DNA of 64,000 nt from Cupriavidus sp. EM10 (GCF_018729255.1 NZ_CP076061.1:1054001-1118000); one strand, 5' to 3'. Positions 48,267 to 58,581 are shown, numbered from the stretch's first letter. The notes: generated from the sequence alone by a model not told the origin. Translations and numbers: made by a program.

Positions 48267-48278
48267 TTGTATTCAAAA
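48267..48278. promoter_or_regulatory. GntR operator candidate next to the aminotransferase
   Basis: TTGTATTCAAAA; the wider sequence TTTGAAT-TTTG-TATTCAAA is an inverted repeat. Its exact reverse complement recurs at 48454-48465, and the pair flanks the divergent region of the aminotransferase and GntR genes. Confidence 0.6.
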
Positions 48279-48453
48279 ATCGGGGATGCACCGCCGCGCC
48301 GGCATGCGGGATAATGTTGGCTGGCATGTACGCCTGCCGCTCCGCAGAAAAGCCTTGCAAATCAACAACTACAAGGCCTTGATGCCAGTCGTTGCATGGT
48401 TCCGGGCACCGAAATTCGCACCGGAACGTGATTCGTGCTTGCCCCAGAGTAGG

Positions 48454-48465
48454 TTTTGAATACAA
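48454..48465. promoter_or_regulatory. GntR operator candidate next to the GntR gene
   Basis: TTTTGAATACAA is the exact reverse complement of the 12-base site at 48267-48278 and lies 24 bases before the GntR ATG, a position fit for autorepression. Confidence 0.6.
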
Positions 48466-48489
48466 TACTGTCAAGCCACACGACCCCTG

Positions 48490-49182
48490 ATGAGCACTTC
48501 TCCGACCCTTTCCTCGCAAGCCGTCGACCGCCAGATCCTGCATGTGGCGGTGGCCCAGCGCCTGCGCACGATGATCATGGAGGGCGACCTCGCGCCAGGC
48601 ACGCGGCTCAACGAGCGCGTGCTGTGCGACCTGCTGCAGGTGTCCCGCACCCCGCTGCGCGAGGCGTTCAAGGTGCTGGCCGCCGACGGGCTGGTGACGC
48701 TGCTGCCGAACCGGGGCGCCGAGGTGGTGGTCCTGTCGACGGATATGGTCAATCACCTGTTCGAGATGATGGGCGCGCTTGAAGCCATGTCGGGCGAGCT
48801 GGCCTGCCAGCGCATCACCGAGGCCGAGCTCAACGAGATCCGCGCCCTGCACTTCGAGATGCTGGCGTGCCACGCCCGGCGAGACCTGCCCAACTACTAC
48901 GCGCTGAACCGGCGCATCCACGACGCCATCAACGCGGCGGCGCGCAATCCGATTCTTGAGGAGACCTATCGACGCATCAACCTGCGTATTCAGGCGCTGC
49001 GTTTCCGCTCGAACTTCGACCACGACAAATGGGACATGGCCGTGCGCGAGCACGGCGCGATGCTCGATGCCCTGGCGAAGCGCGACGGTGCGGCCCTGCG
49101 TGACATCCTGCGCGCCCACTTGGAACACAAGCACGACGCGCTGATCGCCGAACTAGAACGCGCACAGAACGTCGCCGCCTGA
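48490..49182 (+). CDS. GntR-family regulator (FCD domain)
   Basis: A 230-residue regulator. The N-terminal winged helix contains MIMEGDLAPGTRLNERVLCDLLQVSRTPLREAFKVL, of which APGTRLNE and VSRTPLREA are diagnostic. The C-terminal FCD domain (about residues 90-220) holds the family's acidic/His metal site (NRRIHDAI, then AVREHGAMLDAL and LRAHLEHKHD). It is divergent from the aminotransferase-tct operon and two matching operators lie between them. It is therefore the likely local repressor, with the ligand probably the Tct substrate or a product. Confidence 0.92.
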   Translation: MSTSPTLSSQAVDRQILHVAVAQRLRTMIMEGDLAPGTRLNERVLCDLLQVSRTPLREAFKVLAADGLVTLLPNRGAEVVVLSTDMVNHLFEMMGALEAMSGELACQRITEAELNEIRALHFEMLACHARRDLPNYYALNRRIHDAINAAARNPILEETYRRINLRIQALRFRSNFDHDKWDMAVREHGAMLDALAKRDGAALRDILRAHLEHKHDALIAELERAQNVAA

Positions 49183-49257
49183 ACGGAGGCGCCCCCGGCG
49201 GGCGCTCCGGGCCATCGCGGCGACTTCGAGTGTCCGCAACCGGAGACATCCCCGCCC

Positions 49258-52200
49258 ATGGCCTTGCCTGTCACCCCCACGCCGCCCGGCGTGCAGCCGC
49301 TGCGCTTCATGCCCGGCGCCGCCGCGTCGTCCGCCCTGCAATCGCCGCTGTACCGCCGCCTGGCCGCCGAACTGCGCGGCGACGTGCTGTTCGACACCGC
49401 CAGCCGCGGCCGCTACGCCACCGATGCATCGATCTACCAGATCATGCCGTTGGGCGTGGTGGTGCCGCGCGACGAAGCCGACGCCCGGCTCGCGCTCGAT
49501 ATCGCACGCGACCTGAAGGCGCCGCTGCTGCCACGCGGCGGCGGCACCAGCCAGTGCGGCCAGACCGTGGGCGAGGCACTGGTCATCGACAACAGCAAGT
49601 ACCTGAACCAGGTGATCGATTTCGATCCGCAGGCGCGCACGGTCACCGTGCAGCCCGGCATCGTGCTCGATCATCTGAACGCGTGGCTCAAGCCGCACGG
49701 CCTGTGGTTTCCGGTGGACGTGTCCACGGCGGCGCAATGCACGATCGGGGGCATGACCGGCAACAACTCGTGCGGCTCGCGCTCGATCCAGTACGGCAAC
49801 ATGGTGCACAACGTGCTGGGCGTGGATGCCATCCTTGCCAGCGGCGCCGAAGTGCGCTTCGACGCCCGCTGGCCGGCCGACGACGCCCCGCACCGCGCGA
49901 TTGCCGACGGCGTGCGCCGCATCGCCCAACGCGAGCGCGATGCCATCGCGCAGATGTACCCCAAGGTGCTGCGCCGCGTGGGCGGCTACAACCTCGACAT
50001 CTTCCACCCGCAAAGCGAACGGCCCTACACCGACGACGGCAGCGTCAACCTGGCGCACCTGCTGGTCGGATCGGAAGGCACGCTGGCCTACTTCCGGCAG
50101 GTCACGCTGCAACTGGCGCCGCTGCCCACCCACAAGACGCTGGGCGTGGTCAACTTCCCGACGTTCTACCAGTCGATGGACCTGACGCGCCATATCGTCG
50201 CGCTCAAGCCAGCAGCCGTGGAACTTGTCGACCGCACCATGATCGACCTGGCGCGCAGCAATCCCGCCTTCCGCCCCGTCATCGACAAGGCACTGATCGG
50301 CGAGCCCGAGGCCATCCTGCTGGTGGAATTTGCCGGCGAGGACCGCGACGCCACGCTGCGCGGCCTGCGGCAGCTGGTGGAGCTGATGGCCGACCTGGGC
50401 CTGCCCGGCTCGGTGGTCGAGATGCCCGACGCGGGGCCGCAGAAGGCGCTGTGGGAAGTGCGCAAGGCCGGCCTGAACATCATGATGAGCATGAAGGGCG
50501 ACGGCAAGCCGGTGTCGTTCATCGAGGACTGCGCGGTGCCGCTCGAACATCTGGCCGAGTACACGTCACGGCTGACCGAGGTGTTCCACAAGCACGGCAC
50601 GCGCGGCACCTGGTACGCGCACGCCAGCGTGGGCACGCTGCATGTCCGGCCCATCCTGGACATGCGCCGCGACGGCGCGGCCAGGATGCGCGCCATCGCC
50701 GAAGAAGCCGCCGCCATGGTGCGCGAGTACAAGGGCGCGTATTCGGGCGAGCATGGCGACGGGCTATGCCGGGGCGAATGGGTGTCCTGGCAGTTCGGGC
50801 CGTCGCTGGCAAACGCATTTGCCGAGGTCAAGGCGCTGTTCGATCCCGACAACCGCTGCAATCCCGGCAAGATCGTGCGCACGCCGAAGATGGACGACAC
50901 GGCGCTGTTCCGCTTCCCCCCGGCTATACGGTCAAGCCGCTGCAGCCGGCGCTGGACTGGTCGGCCTGGAACGTCACGCGCGATCCCGTCACCGAACTGG
51001 AGAGCACGCCGGGCACCGGGCTCGATCCCGCCAACGGCCTGGCCGCCGCCGTCGAGATGTGCAACAACAACGGCCACTGCCGCAAGTTCGACGCCGGCAC
51101 GATGTGTCAGAGCTATCGCGTCACGCGCGACGAACAGCACCTGACGCGCGGCCGCGCCAATACGCTGCGGCTGGCGCTGTCCGGTCAGCTCGGCAGCGAG
51201 GGCCTGCTCGATCCGGCCGTCAAGGACACCATGGACCTGTGCGTGTCCTGCAAGGGCTGCAAGCGCGATTGCCCCACCGGCATCGACATGGCCAAGATGA
51301 AGATCGAGGTACGGGCCGCCAATGCCCGCGCGGGCCGACTGCGCCTGCGCGACAAGCTGGTGGCCTTCCTGCCGCGCTACGCGGGCACCGCCAGCAAGCT
51401 GCCGTGGCTGTTCAATCTGCGCGACCGCGTGCCGGGGCTGCCGCAGCTGGGCGAACGCCTGCTGGGGCTATCGGCCAAGCGCTCGCTGCCGCGCTGGCAA
51501 CCGGCCTTCCTGCGCGACGACTACCGCCCGCAGCCGGCCGGCGGCAAAGAGGTAGTGCTGTTCGTCGACACCTTCAACAACCATATGGAACCCGGCAACG
51601 CCCGCGCCGCCCGGCGCGTGCTGGAAGCGGCCGGCTATACCGTGCATCTGTCGGGTGTACCCGGCGAGCGCCCGCTGTGCTGCGGCCGCACGTTCCTGGC
51701 GGCGGGCCTGGTGGACGAAGCGAAGGCCGAAGCGAAACGCGCGCTCGATACGCTGCTGCCATTTGTCTCGCGCGGCGTGGCGGTGGTGGGCCTGGAGCCA
51801 TCGTGCCTGCTGTCGATGCGCGACGAGTTCCTGCAATACGGCTACGGCGACGCGGCACGGGCGCTGGCGGATAACGCGTTCCTGTTCGAGGAATTCCTGG
51901 TGCGCGAACACGCGGCCGGCCGCTTCACGCCCACGTTGAAGGCGATCAACCACAAGCAGGCGCTGCTGCACGGCCATTGCCACCAGAAGGCATTCGATGC
52001 CGTGCGGCCGGTGGAGCAGGTGCTGGGATGGATCCCCGACCTCAAGACCGCGCTGATCGAATCATCATGCTGCGGCATGGCCGGCAGCTTCGGCTACGAG
52101 GCCGAGCACCACGAGGTGTCGATGCGGATGGGAGAGCTGTCACTGCTGCCGGCCGTGCGCAAGGCCGATATGGATACGCTAGTGGTAGCCGACGGCACCA

Positions 52201-52277
52201 GCTGCCGCCACCAGATCCACGACGGCACCGGCCGCGAGGCCCTGCATGTGGCCAGGGTGCTGGAGATGGCGCTGTAA
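49258..52277 (+). CDS. Fused FAD-linked oxidase / Fe-S dehydrogenase (YdiJ/D-2-hydroxyacid type), one frameshift
   Basis: A protein of about 1006 residues. Residues 30-550 form a flavoenzyme of the PCMH FAD-binding type (PRGGGTSQCGQTVG, GGMTGNNSCGSRS, SGEHGDGLCRGEW). After a linker comes a ferredoxin-like region (CNNNGHCRKF, MCQSYR and CVSCKGCKRDCPTG) and two Cys-rich quinone-reductase-like repeats (PLCCGRTFLAAG and SSCCGMAGSFGYE). The layout fits enzymes oxidising D-lactate or other D-2-hydroxyacids. In the first Fe-S motif MCQSY replaces the usual MCPSY. The frame breaks in the C6 run 50916-50921; adding one C joins RFPP to GYTVKPLQ. The protein is 76 bases after the GntR gene. Confidence 0.87.
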
Positions 52278-52284
52278 CTGGTTT

Positions 52285-52417
52285 GGCTCCCCTCTCCCAC
52301 GCCGTGGGAGAGAGGTTGGGGTGAGGGCATGGTGGCTCTGCTTGCCGACATGCCGCGATTTGTACCGCTGGGCCCTCACCCCCGGCCCTCTCCCGCAGGC
52401 GGGAGAGGGGAGCAAAC
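52285..52417. repeat. Composite palindromic repeat, copy 5a
   Basis: Cores CCTCTCCCACGCCGTGGGAG and CTCTCCCGCAGGCGGGAGAG flank a spacer with GCTTGCCGAC, TTTGTACCGC and GCCCTCACCCCC. It is followed 34 bases later by a near-identical copy. It lies between convergent genes. Confidence 0.92.
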
Positions 52418-52451
52418 CGGGAGCAAATTGGCAGCGACGGCGCCGTATTTT

Positions 52452-52587
52452 GGCTCCCCTCTCCCACGCCGTGGGAGAGGGGTTGGGGGTGAGGGCATGG
52501 TGGCTCTGCTTGCCGACATGTCGCGATTTGAACCGCTGGGCCCTCACCCCCGGCCCCTCTCCCGCAGGCGGGAGAGGGGAGCAAACC
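52452..52587. repeat. Composite palindromic repeat, copy 5b
   Basis: Nearly identical to the copy at 52285-52417, including the spacer, so the two are probably a recent tandem duplication. Together they fill almost the whole 326-base gap between the FAD/Fe-S gene and the penicillin acylase gene. Confidence 0.92.
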
Positions 52588-52603
52588 AGCAGCTGATCAA
52601 CCG

Positions 52604-55041
52604 TCACTGCGGTACCAGTTCCACCCGTTCCTTGCTTTCCTTCTCCACCGCCTTGCGCGAATACACCAGCGGGAAATACTCCCCCTGGCCCACAGCGGTG
52701 CCAGATCGCGATAATGCGGGCTGGCCGGGTTGCCCGACTGGCCCGGCGTGTTGACCACGCGCGATGCGTCCCAGTTGCCCACGTCCAGCACCATGCGGAA
52801 CGACGCGCCGGCTGTCAGCTGGAAATCGCTGTTGCGGTAGCTCGTGTTCATCGGCGTGAACGATGACCCGCCAATCGGCCCGGCGTTGACGTCGAACTGC
52901 TGGCGCTGCGCCGGGTCCAGGATCGGGTCCAGCGGATGGCTGAACACCGCCGTGTGCAGCTTGCCCCATTGCCAGGCCTTCGGATCGGGGCCGAGCTTCT
53001 TCTCGACCTCGACCATTGCCGACTTCAGCGTGCTGGTCATGATCTCGTTGCGCTTGTCGACCGTCATCCAGGTATCGGGCCGCTCCAGCACCGCGATCAC
53101 GCGGCTGGCATCCGCTGCGCCCACCAGGCGCGCGCCCTCCTGCGACAGCGCCCCGCGCACCACCGCCGTGCGCAGGTGCTTGCTGAACCAGACTTCGAAC
53201 AGCGCTGCGGCGGCGCTGTCGGCGCGTTCGTTGCCGTCCCAGTTGCGCAGCAGGTCCAGGCCGCGCTGCACCTGGGCGTCAGGGCTGTTCAGCGGCTTGA
53301 CCAGCGCCACCACGCGCTGGGCCGGCAGCGACACCGTGTCGTTCTGCCATGCCATCGAATCTTCCAGCGAGCTGCGCGGATTGGCCGCCACCAGCGCCTT
53401 CAGCCGCCGTGCCCGCGAGCTGTCGCTCCATTCGTAGCCCACGCCGATCTTCGCGGCCGGATGAATGGCCGGGATGTTGTTCTCGTTTGCGGTCACCACG
53501 AAACCCGGCGCGGGGTTGAACGCCCACGGCAGTTCGTCCATGTTGCGATAGCCGGCCCACTCGTAACGACCATCGCCAGGCACCGGCATCAGGCCATCCC
53601 AGTTCGGACGGTTGACGGTCAGGCCGCCCGGGATCCAGCCGATATTGCCGGAGCGGTCGGCATAGACCTGGTTCTCGCCCGGTGCGCCCCAGCGGTTCAT
53701 GGCCGCGCGGAACTGGTCCCAGTTCTGGGCGCGCATATAGTCCATCGAACCGAAGTACGGCGCCATGCCATAGTCCAGCCACGCCGCCCGCAGCGCGTAG
53801 GCGCGGCCGGCCTTGGCATCGGCAACCAGCACCGGACCATGCCGCGTGTAGTCGATGGTCACCTTGCGCGGCGTCGCCTCGCCGCGCACCGCGATCTGCT
53901 CGGTGACGGTCTTCATCGGCTCCCAGCGGCCCTCGTAGCGATACTCGCGTGGCTGGGCGGTATTGGTCTCGTAGACGTACAGGTCTTCCTGGTCCATGTA
54001 GAACCGGGTCAGGCCGAACGCGATGGTGCCGTTGTGGCCAATCGAGATGCCGGGCAGGAACGGCTCGCCCGCGCCGATCACCGACAGCCCCGGCGCGTTC
54101 AGATGGCTGATATAGCGCAGGCTGGGCGCGCCATGGGCGCGGTGCGGATCGTTGGCCAGGATCGGCCGGCCCGTGGTGGTGCGGCTGCCCGCGATCACCC
54201 AGTTGTTCGATCCCAGGCTGCGGCCGGTATCACTGTTTGCGTCGACCGTGGCATAAAGCTGTTCCACGGGGATGTTCCCGGCCTTGCTGGTGCCCTGCGA
54301 CCACCACTCCTTCGGAAAACGCGGCGCGGCCGTGGCCAGGTCATAGGCACGGCGCAGTTCGGCGGCCGGGATGGCGCAGGTGTCCAGGCCCTCGGGCACC
54401 TTGGGCTCGACCGGCGGGTCAAGCTCGCGGCGCACCCAGTCGGCGCGCACGGCGTTTGGCTTCACGTAGCAGAAGATCTGCGCGCGATCGATCTCGCCCG
54501 TGAAGTTCAGCGTCAGGCCATGGTGGCGGATGCGCACGATGTCCTCGGCACGCCAGCGCGACGGCTTGTAGTTGAGGAGCTTGAATTCCGGCGGCAGCAG
54601 TTCCGGATGCGCGTCCACCTGCGCCACATAGGCATTCACGCCGGCCACGAAGGCTTCCGCCACGCGCTTGGCATCGGACCCGTACGCCAGCCATTCGCGA
54701 TACATGTCGCCGCGGAACAGCACGGCGCGCGCCATGCGGTCGCCTTCGACATAGGCCGGGCCGAAGTCCTTCGCCATCTCGCCCAGCCCGCGCTTGCGCC
54801 ACAGGTCGATCTGCCAGAGCCGGTCGCGTGCGGCCATGAAGCCCTGCACGTAGAACGCGTCATAGAACGAGTTGGCGTAGATATGGGGCACGCCCCAACG
54901 GTCCACCAGCACCGTGGCGGGCTTTTCCAGGCCGGGTACCGCGAACTTGTCAGGGCCGGCGGCGTGGGCGGGCAAGCTGGCGGCGGCCAGCCAGAAGGCG
55001 GCGACGGCTGCGCGGCGCCATGGGGCGATGAGACGGAACAT
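52604..55041 (-). CDS. Penicillin acylase family (Ntn) hydrolase, one frameshift
   Basis: An exported N-terminal-nucleophile amidase of about 812 residues. The signal peptide ends LPAHAAG. The alpha chain covers residues about 25-260 (VDRWGVPHIYANSFYDAFYVQGF). Autocleavage would occur before the Ser of LGSNNWVIAG near residue 280, exposing the nucleophile. GRPILANDPHRAHG and RYDNGTIAF-type segments follow (here IGHNGTIAFG). The substrate could be an acyl-homoserine lactone or an acyl amino acid. The frame breaks in the C5 run 52681-52685; adding one base gives the end GEYFPLVYSRKAVEKE and a stop at 52604. Confidence 0.88.
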
Positions 55042-55143
55042 CGGGACTCCTCGACGGAAACTGACAGCGAGGATAGCGGAATGTGATCGCCAGGGCGATC
55101 CTGCGCCGCCGCAAAAAACGGGCGTTGGCGCCCGGTGCCGGCG

Positions 55144-56733
55144 CTAGTAGACGTCGCGCCGGTAGTGGCCCGCTTCGATCATCCGCTGCAGGCCGGCATC
55201 GCCGAGGATGTCGGCCAGCACCGCATGCACGCCGCCGGCCATGCCCTGCAGGCTGCCGCAGACATAGATTGCCCCGCCCTGCGCCACCCATTCGGCGATG
55301 TCGGCGGCGGCGGCCCGCACCGCGTCCTGCACGTAGTGCGGCGCCGCGCCATCGCGCGACCAGGCGCGGTCGACCCGCTGCAGCACGCCCTGCGCCTGCC
55401 AGGCCGCCAGTTCTGCCCCGTGGAAATCGTCATGCGCGGCGGAGCGCTCGCCGAACAGCAGCCAGTTGCGATGCCTGCCCTCGGCGGCGCGGGTCTTGAT
55501 CAGCGCCCGCAGGCCGGCCAGCCCGGTACCGTTGCCGATCAGGATCAGCGGCCGGTCGTCGTCGGGCGCGTGGAAGCCGCGATTGCTCCGCACGCGCAGC
55601 GCGATATGCGTGCCGTCGGCGGCGTAGTGCGTCAGCCAGCCGGACGCCAGCCCGAGCTTGCCGTCCGCACGCACGGTCTGGCGCACCAGCAGGTCGAGCC
55701 GGCCATCGGCCGGCAGCGATGCAATCGAGTATTCGCGATGGGGCAACGCCGGCAGCGCATCGATCAGCGCCTGCGGCGCCAGGCCAGCCATCGTGTCCAT
55801 ATGGGCATCGGGCAGCGGCAGTCGCGTGGCCAGGGCATCGGCCAGCGTCATCGGACGGCTGTCGCAGCGGACTTTCGTCGATCCATCGAGTGACAGCCGG
55901 TCGAGCAGCCGCGCCACTACGTCGGGCGGCTGGCACGGGCCGACCTCGGCGATATCGCCCGCCTGCCACGCCAGGTCGACGCCGTCTTCGGGCACCAGCG
56001 AGAGGTGCCATGCCGGCTGCCCCAGGCTGCCCGGGTTCAGCAGCCGGCGCTCCACGAGTTGCCATCGCCCGTAGCGTGGGCGCTCCCAGTCCTCGATCTC
56101 GGCCCCGCCGCTCAGCGCCGAAAGATGGTTTTGCCAGTGCCGCAGCGCGCCGGGGTCGCCATTGTCGACTTCGACCATGTCGAACAGCGGCTCGGCCTGA
56201 TGGCGCTGCAGCCAGCCGGACAGCGCATGCCCGAAGGCACAGAAGCGCGCGTAGCTGCTGTCGCCCAGCGCCAGGATGCCGTAGCGCAACTGCTTCAGCG
56301 CATCGGGCGTGGCGCCCGACGACAGCTTGCGCGCGAAGCCTGAAGCCGTGTCCGGGGCGTCGCCCTCGCCCGTGGTGCTGACCAGGAACAGCGCCTGCCC
56401 GCACGCAGCCAGCTTTGCGCCATCGAGATCGGCGAACGACAGCAACTGCACCGGCATGCCCGCGCCCTGCAGCGCCCGCGCGGTCTGCGTCGCCAGTTGC
56501 TCGGCAAAGCCGGTCTGGCTGGCATAGGCCACCAGCGTCGGCTTGCCTTGGCTGCCACCATCGTTGGACAGCGCTGCACGCAGCGCCCGGCGGCGCCAGT
56601 GCGCGCCGATCACGCCGGCGCAGAACGCGACATAGGCGATGACCACACCCGCCGCGATGAAGGTGCGGCCGCGCGCCAGCATGGCCAACGCCACGCCGGC
56701 CGCGAAAACGATCCACCACGGCCCGCGCGTCAT
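55144..56733 (-). CDS. Membrane-anchored NAD(P)H flavodoxin reductase (sulfite-reductase-flavoprotein type)
   Basis: A 529-residue diflavin reductase. One or two N-terminal helices (WWIVFAAGVALAMLARG, IAYVAFCAGVIGAHW) anchor it. A flavodoxin domain follows (LVAYASQTGFAEQLA, LFLVSTTGEGDAPDTA, ILALGDSSYARFCAFG), then an FAD/NADP domain with HREYSIASLPADGRLDLLVR, ILIGNGTGLAGLRALI and YVCGSLQGMAGGVH. It lacks a P450 or haem domain. The order NAD(P)H to FAD to FMN is expected. It is the last gene of the PepSY cluster and overlaps apbE by four bases, so it probably supplies electrons to that system. Confidence 0.9.
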   Translation of the reverse strand: MTRGPWWIVFAAGVALAMLARGRTFIAAGVVIAYVAFCAGVIGAHWRRRALRAALSNDGGSQGKPTLVAYASQTGFAEQLATQTARALQGAGMPVQLLSFADLDGAKLAACGQALFLVSTTGEGDAPDTASGFARKLSSGATPDALKQLRYGILALGDSSYARFCAFGHALSGWLQRHQAEPLFDMVEVDNGDPGALRHWQNHLSALSGGAEIEDWERPRYGRWQLVERRLLNPGSLGQPAWHLSLVPEDGVDLAWQAGDIAEVGPCQPPDVVARLLDRLSLDGSTKVRCDSRPMTLADALATRLPLPDAHMDTMAGLAPQALIDALPALPHREYSIASLPADGRLDLLVRQTVRADGKLGLASGWLTHYAADGTHIALRVRSNRGFHAPDDDRPLILIGNGTGLAGLRALIKTRAAEGRHRNWLLFGERSAAHDDFHGAELAAWQAQGVLQRVDRAWSRDGAAPHYVQDAVRAAAADIAEWVAQGGAIYVCGSLQGMAGGVHAVLADILGDAGLQRMIEAGHYRRDVY

Positions 56734-57734
56734 GACAGCATCGCCGCAAAGGCTGGCGTGGTGAGTTCGTCGAAACCGTCCGGCGTGCGCACCAGGAATC
56801 GCGCGGCCAGCCCCTGACGCTGCGCGAAAGCCATGCCGCCCTGCGGGCCCAGCACGGTCAGCGCGGTAGACAGCGCATCGGCCAGCATGCAATCGCGGTG
56901 AATCACGGTGACCGATGCCAGCGCGTGCGCGGCCGGGTAGCCGGTGCGTGGATCGATCGTATGGGCAAAGCGCCGCCCGTCTTGCTCGAAATAGCGGCGA
57001 TAGTCGCCCGACGTGGCCACCGACAAACCCAGCAGCGCAACCAGCGTACGCGTGGGCGCGGTGCCGTCGGCGGTGGGCGATTCCAGTTCGACCCACCACG
57101 GCATGCCGTCGGGCTTCAGCCCCTGGCCGCGCAGTTCGCCGCCGATCTCCACCAGATGGTGCACCAGTCCTTGCGCGTGAAGACGGCGCGACACGGCATC
57201 GACGGCAAAGCCCTTGGCGATGGCGCAGAAGTCCAGCGACACGCCGCCGGGCTGGCGCAAGCGGCGCTGTCCGGCATCGATATCGAGCCGCTGCCAGCCG
57301 CATCGTTCGCGCACACGCATCACGTCGTCCACCGACGGCGCGGCGGTGCGGCGCCCGGCCGGGCCGAATCCCCACAGATCCACCAGCGGGCCTGCCGTGG
57401 GGTCGTAGGCACCGCCGCTGTCGCGTGCCGTCTGCAGCGCGGCCTGCAGCACTGCGAAGCAGTCAGCCGGCAGCGTCACCCAGCTATCGGCGGCGGCCTG
57501 GTTGAAGCGCGACACGTCCGACACGTCGGACCAGTTGCTCATCTGCGCGATGACGCCGTCGAGCACGGCGCGGATGCCGGCTTCGACATCCCCGGACGGC
57601 TGCCCCGGCCCAAGCACTGCGCTGACCGACCACGTGGTGCCCATCGTTTCGCCGGCCCATTGCCGCACCCGCCCTTGCGCGATGGGCGAAGGCGGGGACG
57701 CGGACAGCGCGACGGGGATCAGCACGCGGTGCAT
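56730..57734 (-). CDS. apbE: FAD:protein FMN transferase
   Basis: A 334-residue ApbE-type flavin transferase that moves FMN from FAD to a Thr or Ser of a target protein. GETMGTTWSV near residue 28 and YDPTAGPLVDLWGFGP are typical. The metal site lies in IDPRTGYPAAHALASVTV, with CMLADALSTAL after it, and GGVSLDFCAIAKGFAVD supplies the FAD-binding glycines. The N-terminus is hydrophobic enough to be a weak export signal, but no lipobox is present. It overlaps the flavoreductase start by four bases and is 10 bases after the DUF4198 gene. Confidence 0.93.
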   Translation of the reverse strand: MHRVLIPVALSASPPSPIAQGRVRQWAGETMGTTWSVSAVLGPGQPSGDVEAGIRAVLDGVIAQMSNWSDVSDVSRFNQAAADSWVTLPADCFAVLQAALQTARDSGGAYDPTAGPLVDLWGFGPAGRRTAAPSVDDVMRVRERCGWQRLDIDAGQRRLRQPGGVSLDFCAIAKGFAVDAVSRRLHAQGLVHHLVEIGGELRGQGLKPDGMPWWVELESPTADGTAPTRTLVALLGLSVATSGDYRRYFEQDGRRFAHTIDPRTGYPAAHALASVTVIHRDCMLADALSTALTVLGPQGGMAFAQRQGLAARFLVRTPDGFDELTTPAFAAMLS

Positions 57735-57744
57735 GGGAGGTTCG

Positions 57745-58581
57745 TTATTGCGGCAGCACTTCCACCGTCACCGCATAGGTGACCCGGCGCGCCTTGGCTT
57801 CCTTGACCGACGTCTTGTCGTCGCGCGTCTCGGCTTCCATCCAGTACATGCCCGGGGCCGGATACTTGACGCTGAACTTGCCGTCGGCGTCGGTCGTGGC
57901 CGCGATCTCGTTCAGGCGGTCGCGGTAGCGAATGCCGCCCGGCACCACCGACACCTTCTGGTTGGCCGCCGGCTTGCCATCGAGCAGCAGGCGGAAGCTG
58001 GCCGTTTCCCCGGCGATCAGGTCGTTGGGATGGGTGATCGGCGCGAGTTCCATGCCCTTGCCCGTGGTGGTCAGCACCTGCCTGGTCGGCCGGCCGTTGG
58101 TGACATAGGTCTCGATGCGGCCCGCAACCTCGTTGACCTGCAGGTCCTGCGCGCCGGCCGGCACGTTCTGCGCGAACGTATCGGCCGCGCCGCGCCAGCG
58201 TTTGGTCTGGCCGTTTTCCTTCCAGCTGGCAAACACGCCCTGGTTGATCACGGCCACGCGATAGGTGCCGGGCTGCGTCAGGTGCAGGTCGAAGGTGCTG
58301 CGGTACTTGCCGGTCGACGCGTTTTCGGCCGGCACGGCGGTCTTGCCGTCGGGCCCCGTCACGGCCAGGTTGTCCAGCCGCATCGGCATATGTTCGAAGT
58401 AGAACAGGTCATTGGACACGGCGGCGTCCACGGTGACCCAGGCGTCCTTTTCGGACAGCACCGTGGCCGACGGCAGCAGCCACTGGCGGTGCGCATGGGC
58501 GGCCAGCGGGGCCAGGGCGGCCAGCGCCAGGACGGCAAGGCGGGTAGAAAAACGGGAAGGGAAGCGGGCAGGCTTGGTCAT
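57745..58581 (-). CDS. DUF4198 domain periplasmic protein
   Basis: A 278-residue exported protein. The signal peptide (RLAVLALAALAPLAAHAHRQ, cleavage after AHA) leads to HRQWLLPSATVLSEKDAWV, the usual opening of DUF4198 proteins, which starts with a potential metal-binding histidine. Two Ig-like segments follow (residues about 60-170 and 180-278). The start MTKPARF is the one that opens the signal. DUF4198 genes occur with iron and nickel uptake genes; a metal-binding or structural role fits, but is not proven. Confidence 0.85.
   Translation of the reverse strand: MTKPARFPSRFSTRLAVLALAALAPLAAHAHRQWLLPSATVLSEKDAWVTVDAAVSNDLFYFEHMPMRLDNLAVTGPDGKTAVPAENASTGKYRSTFDLHLTQPGTYRVAVINQGVFASWKENGQTKRWRGAADTFAQNVPAGAQDLQVNEVAGRIETYVTNGRPTRQVLTTTGKGMELAPITHPNDLIAGETASFRLLLDGKPAANQKVSVVPGGIRYRDRLNEIAATTDADGKFSVKYPAPGMYWMEAETRDDKTSVKEAKARRVTYAVTVEVLPQ

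Noticed and set aside
52246..52596. Short ORFs across the tandem repeat elements near 52.4 kb
   Set aside because: They only translate the palindromic repeats and recur wherever the element occurs.
12523..52685. Decay of twelve genes as true pseudogenes
   Set aside because: All fourteen lesions are one-base homopolymer losses and the rest of each gene is intact, so sequencing error is the better explanation.
55144..57375. Single 743-residue fusion protein reaching through apbE into the flavoreductase
   Set aside because: The first 214 residues are an out-of-frame reading of apbE; the real start is the ATG at 56733 that opens the membrane anchor.
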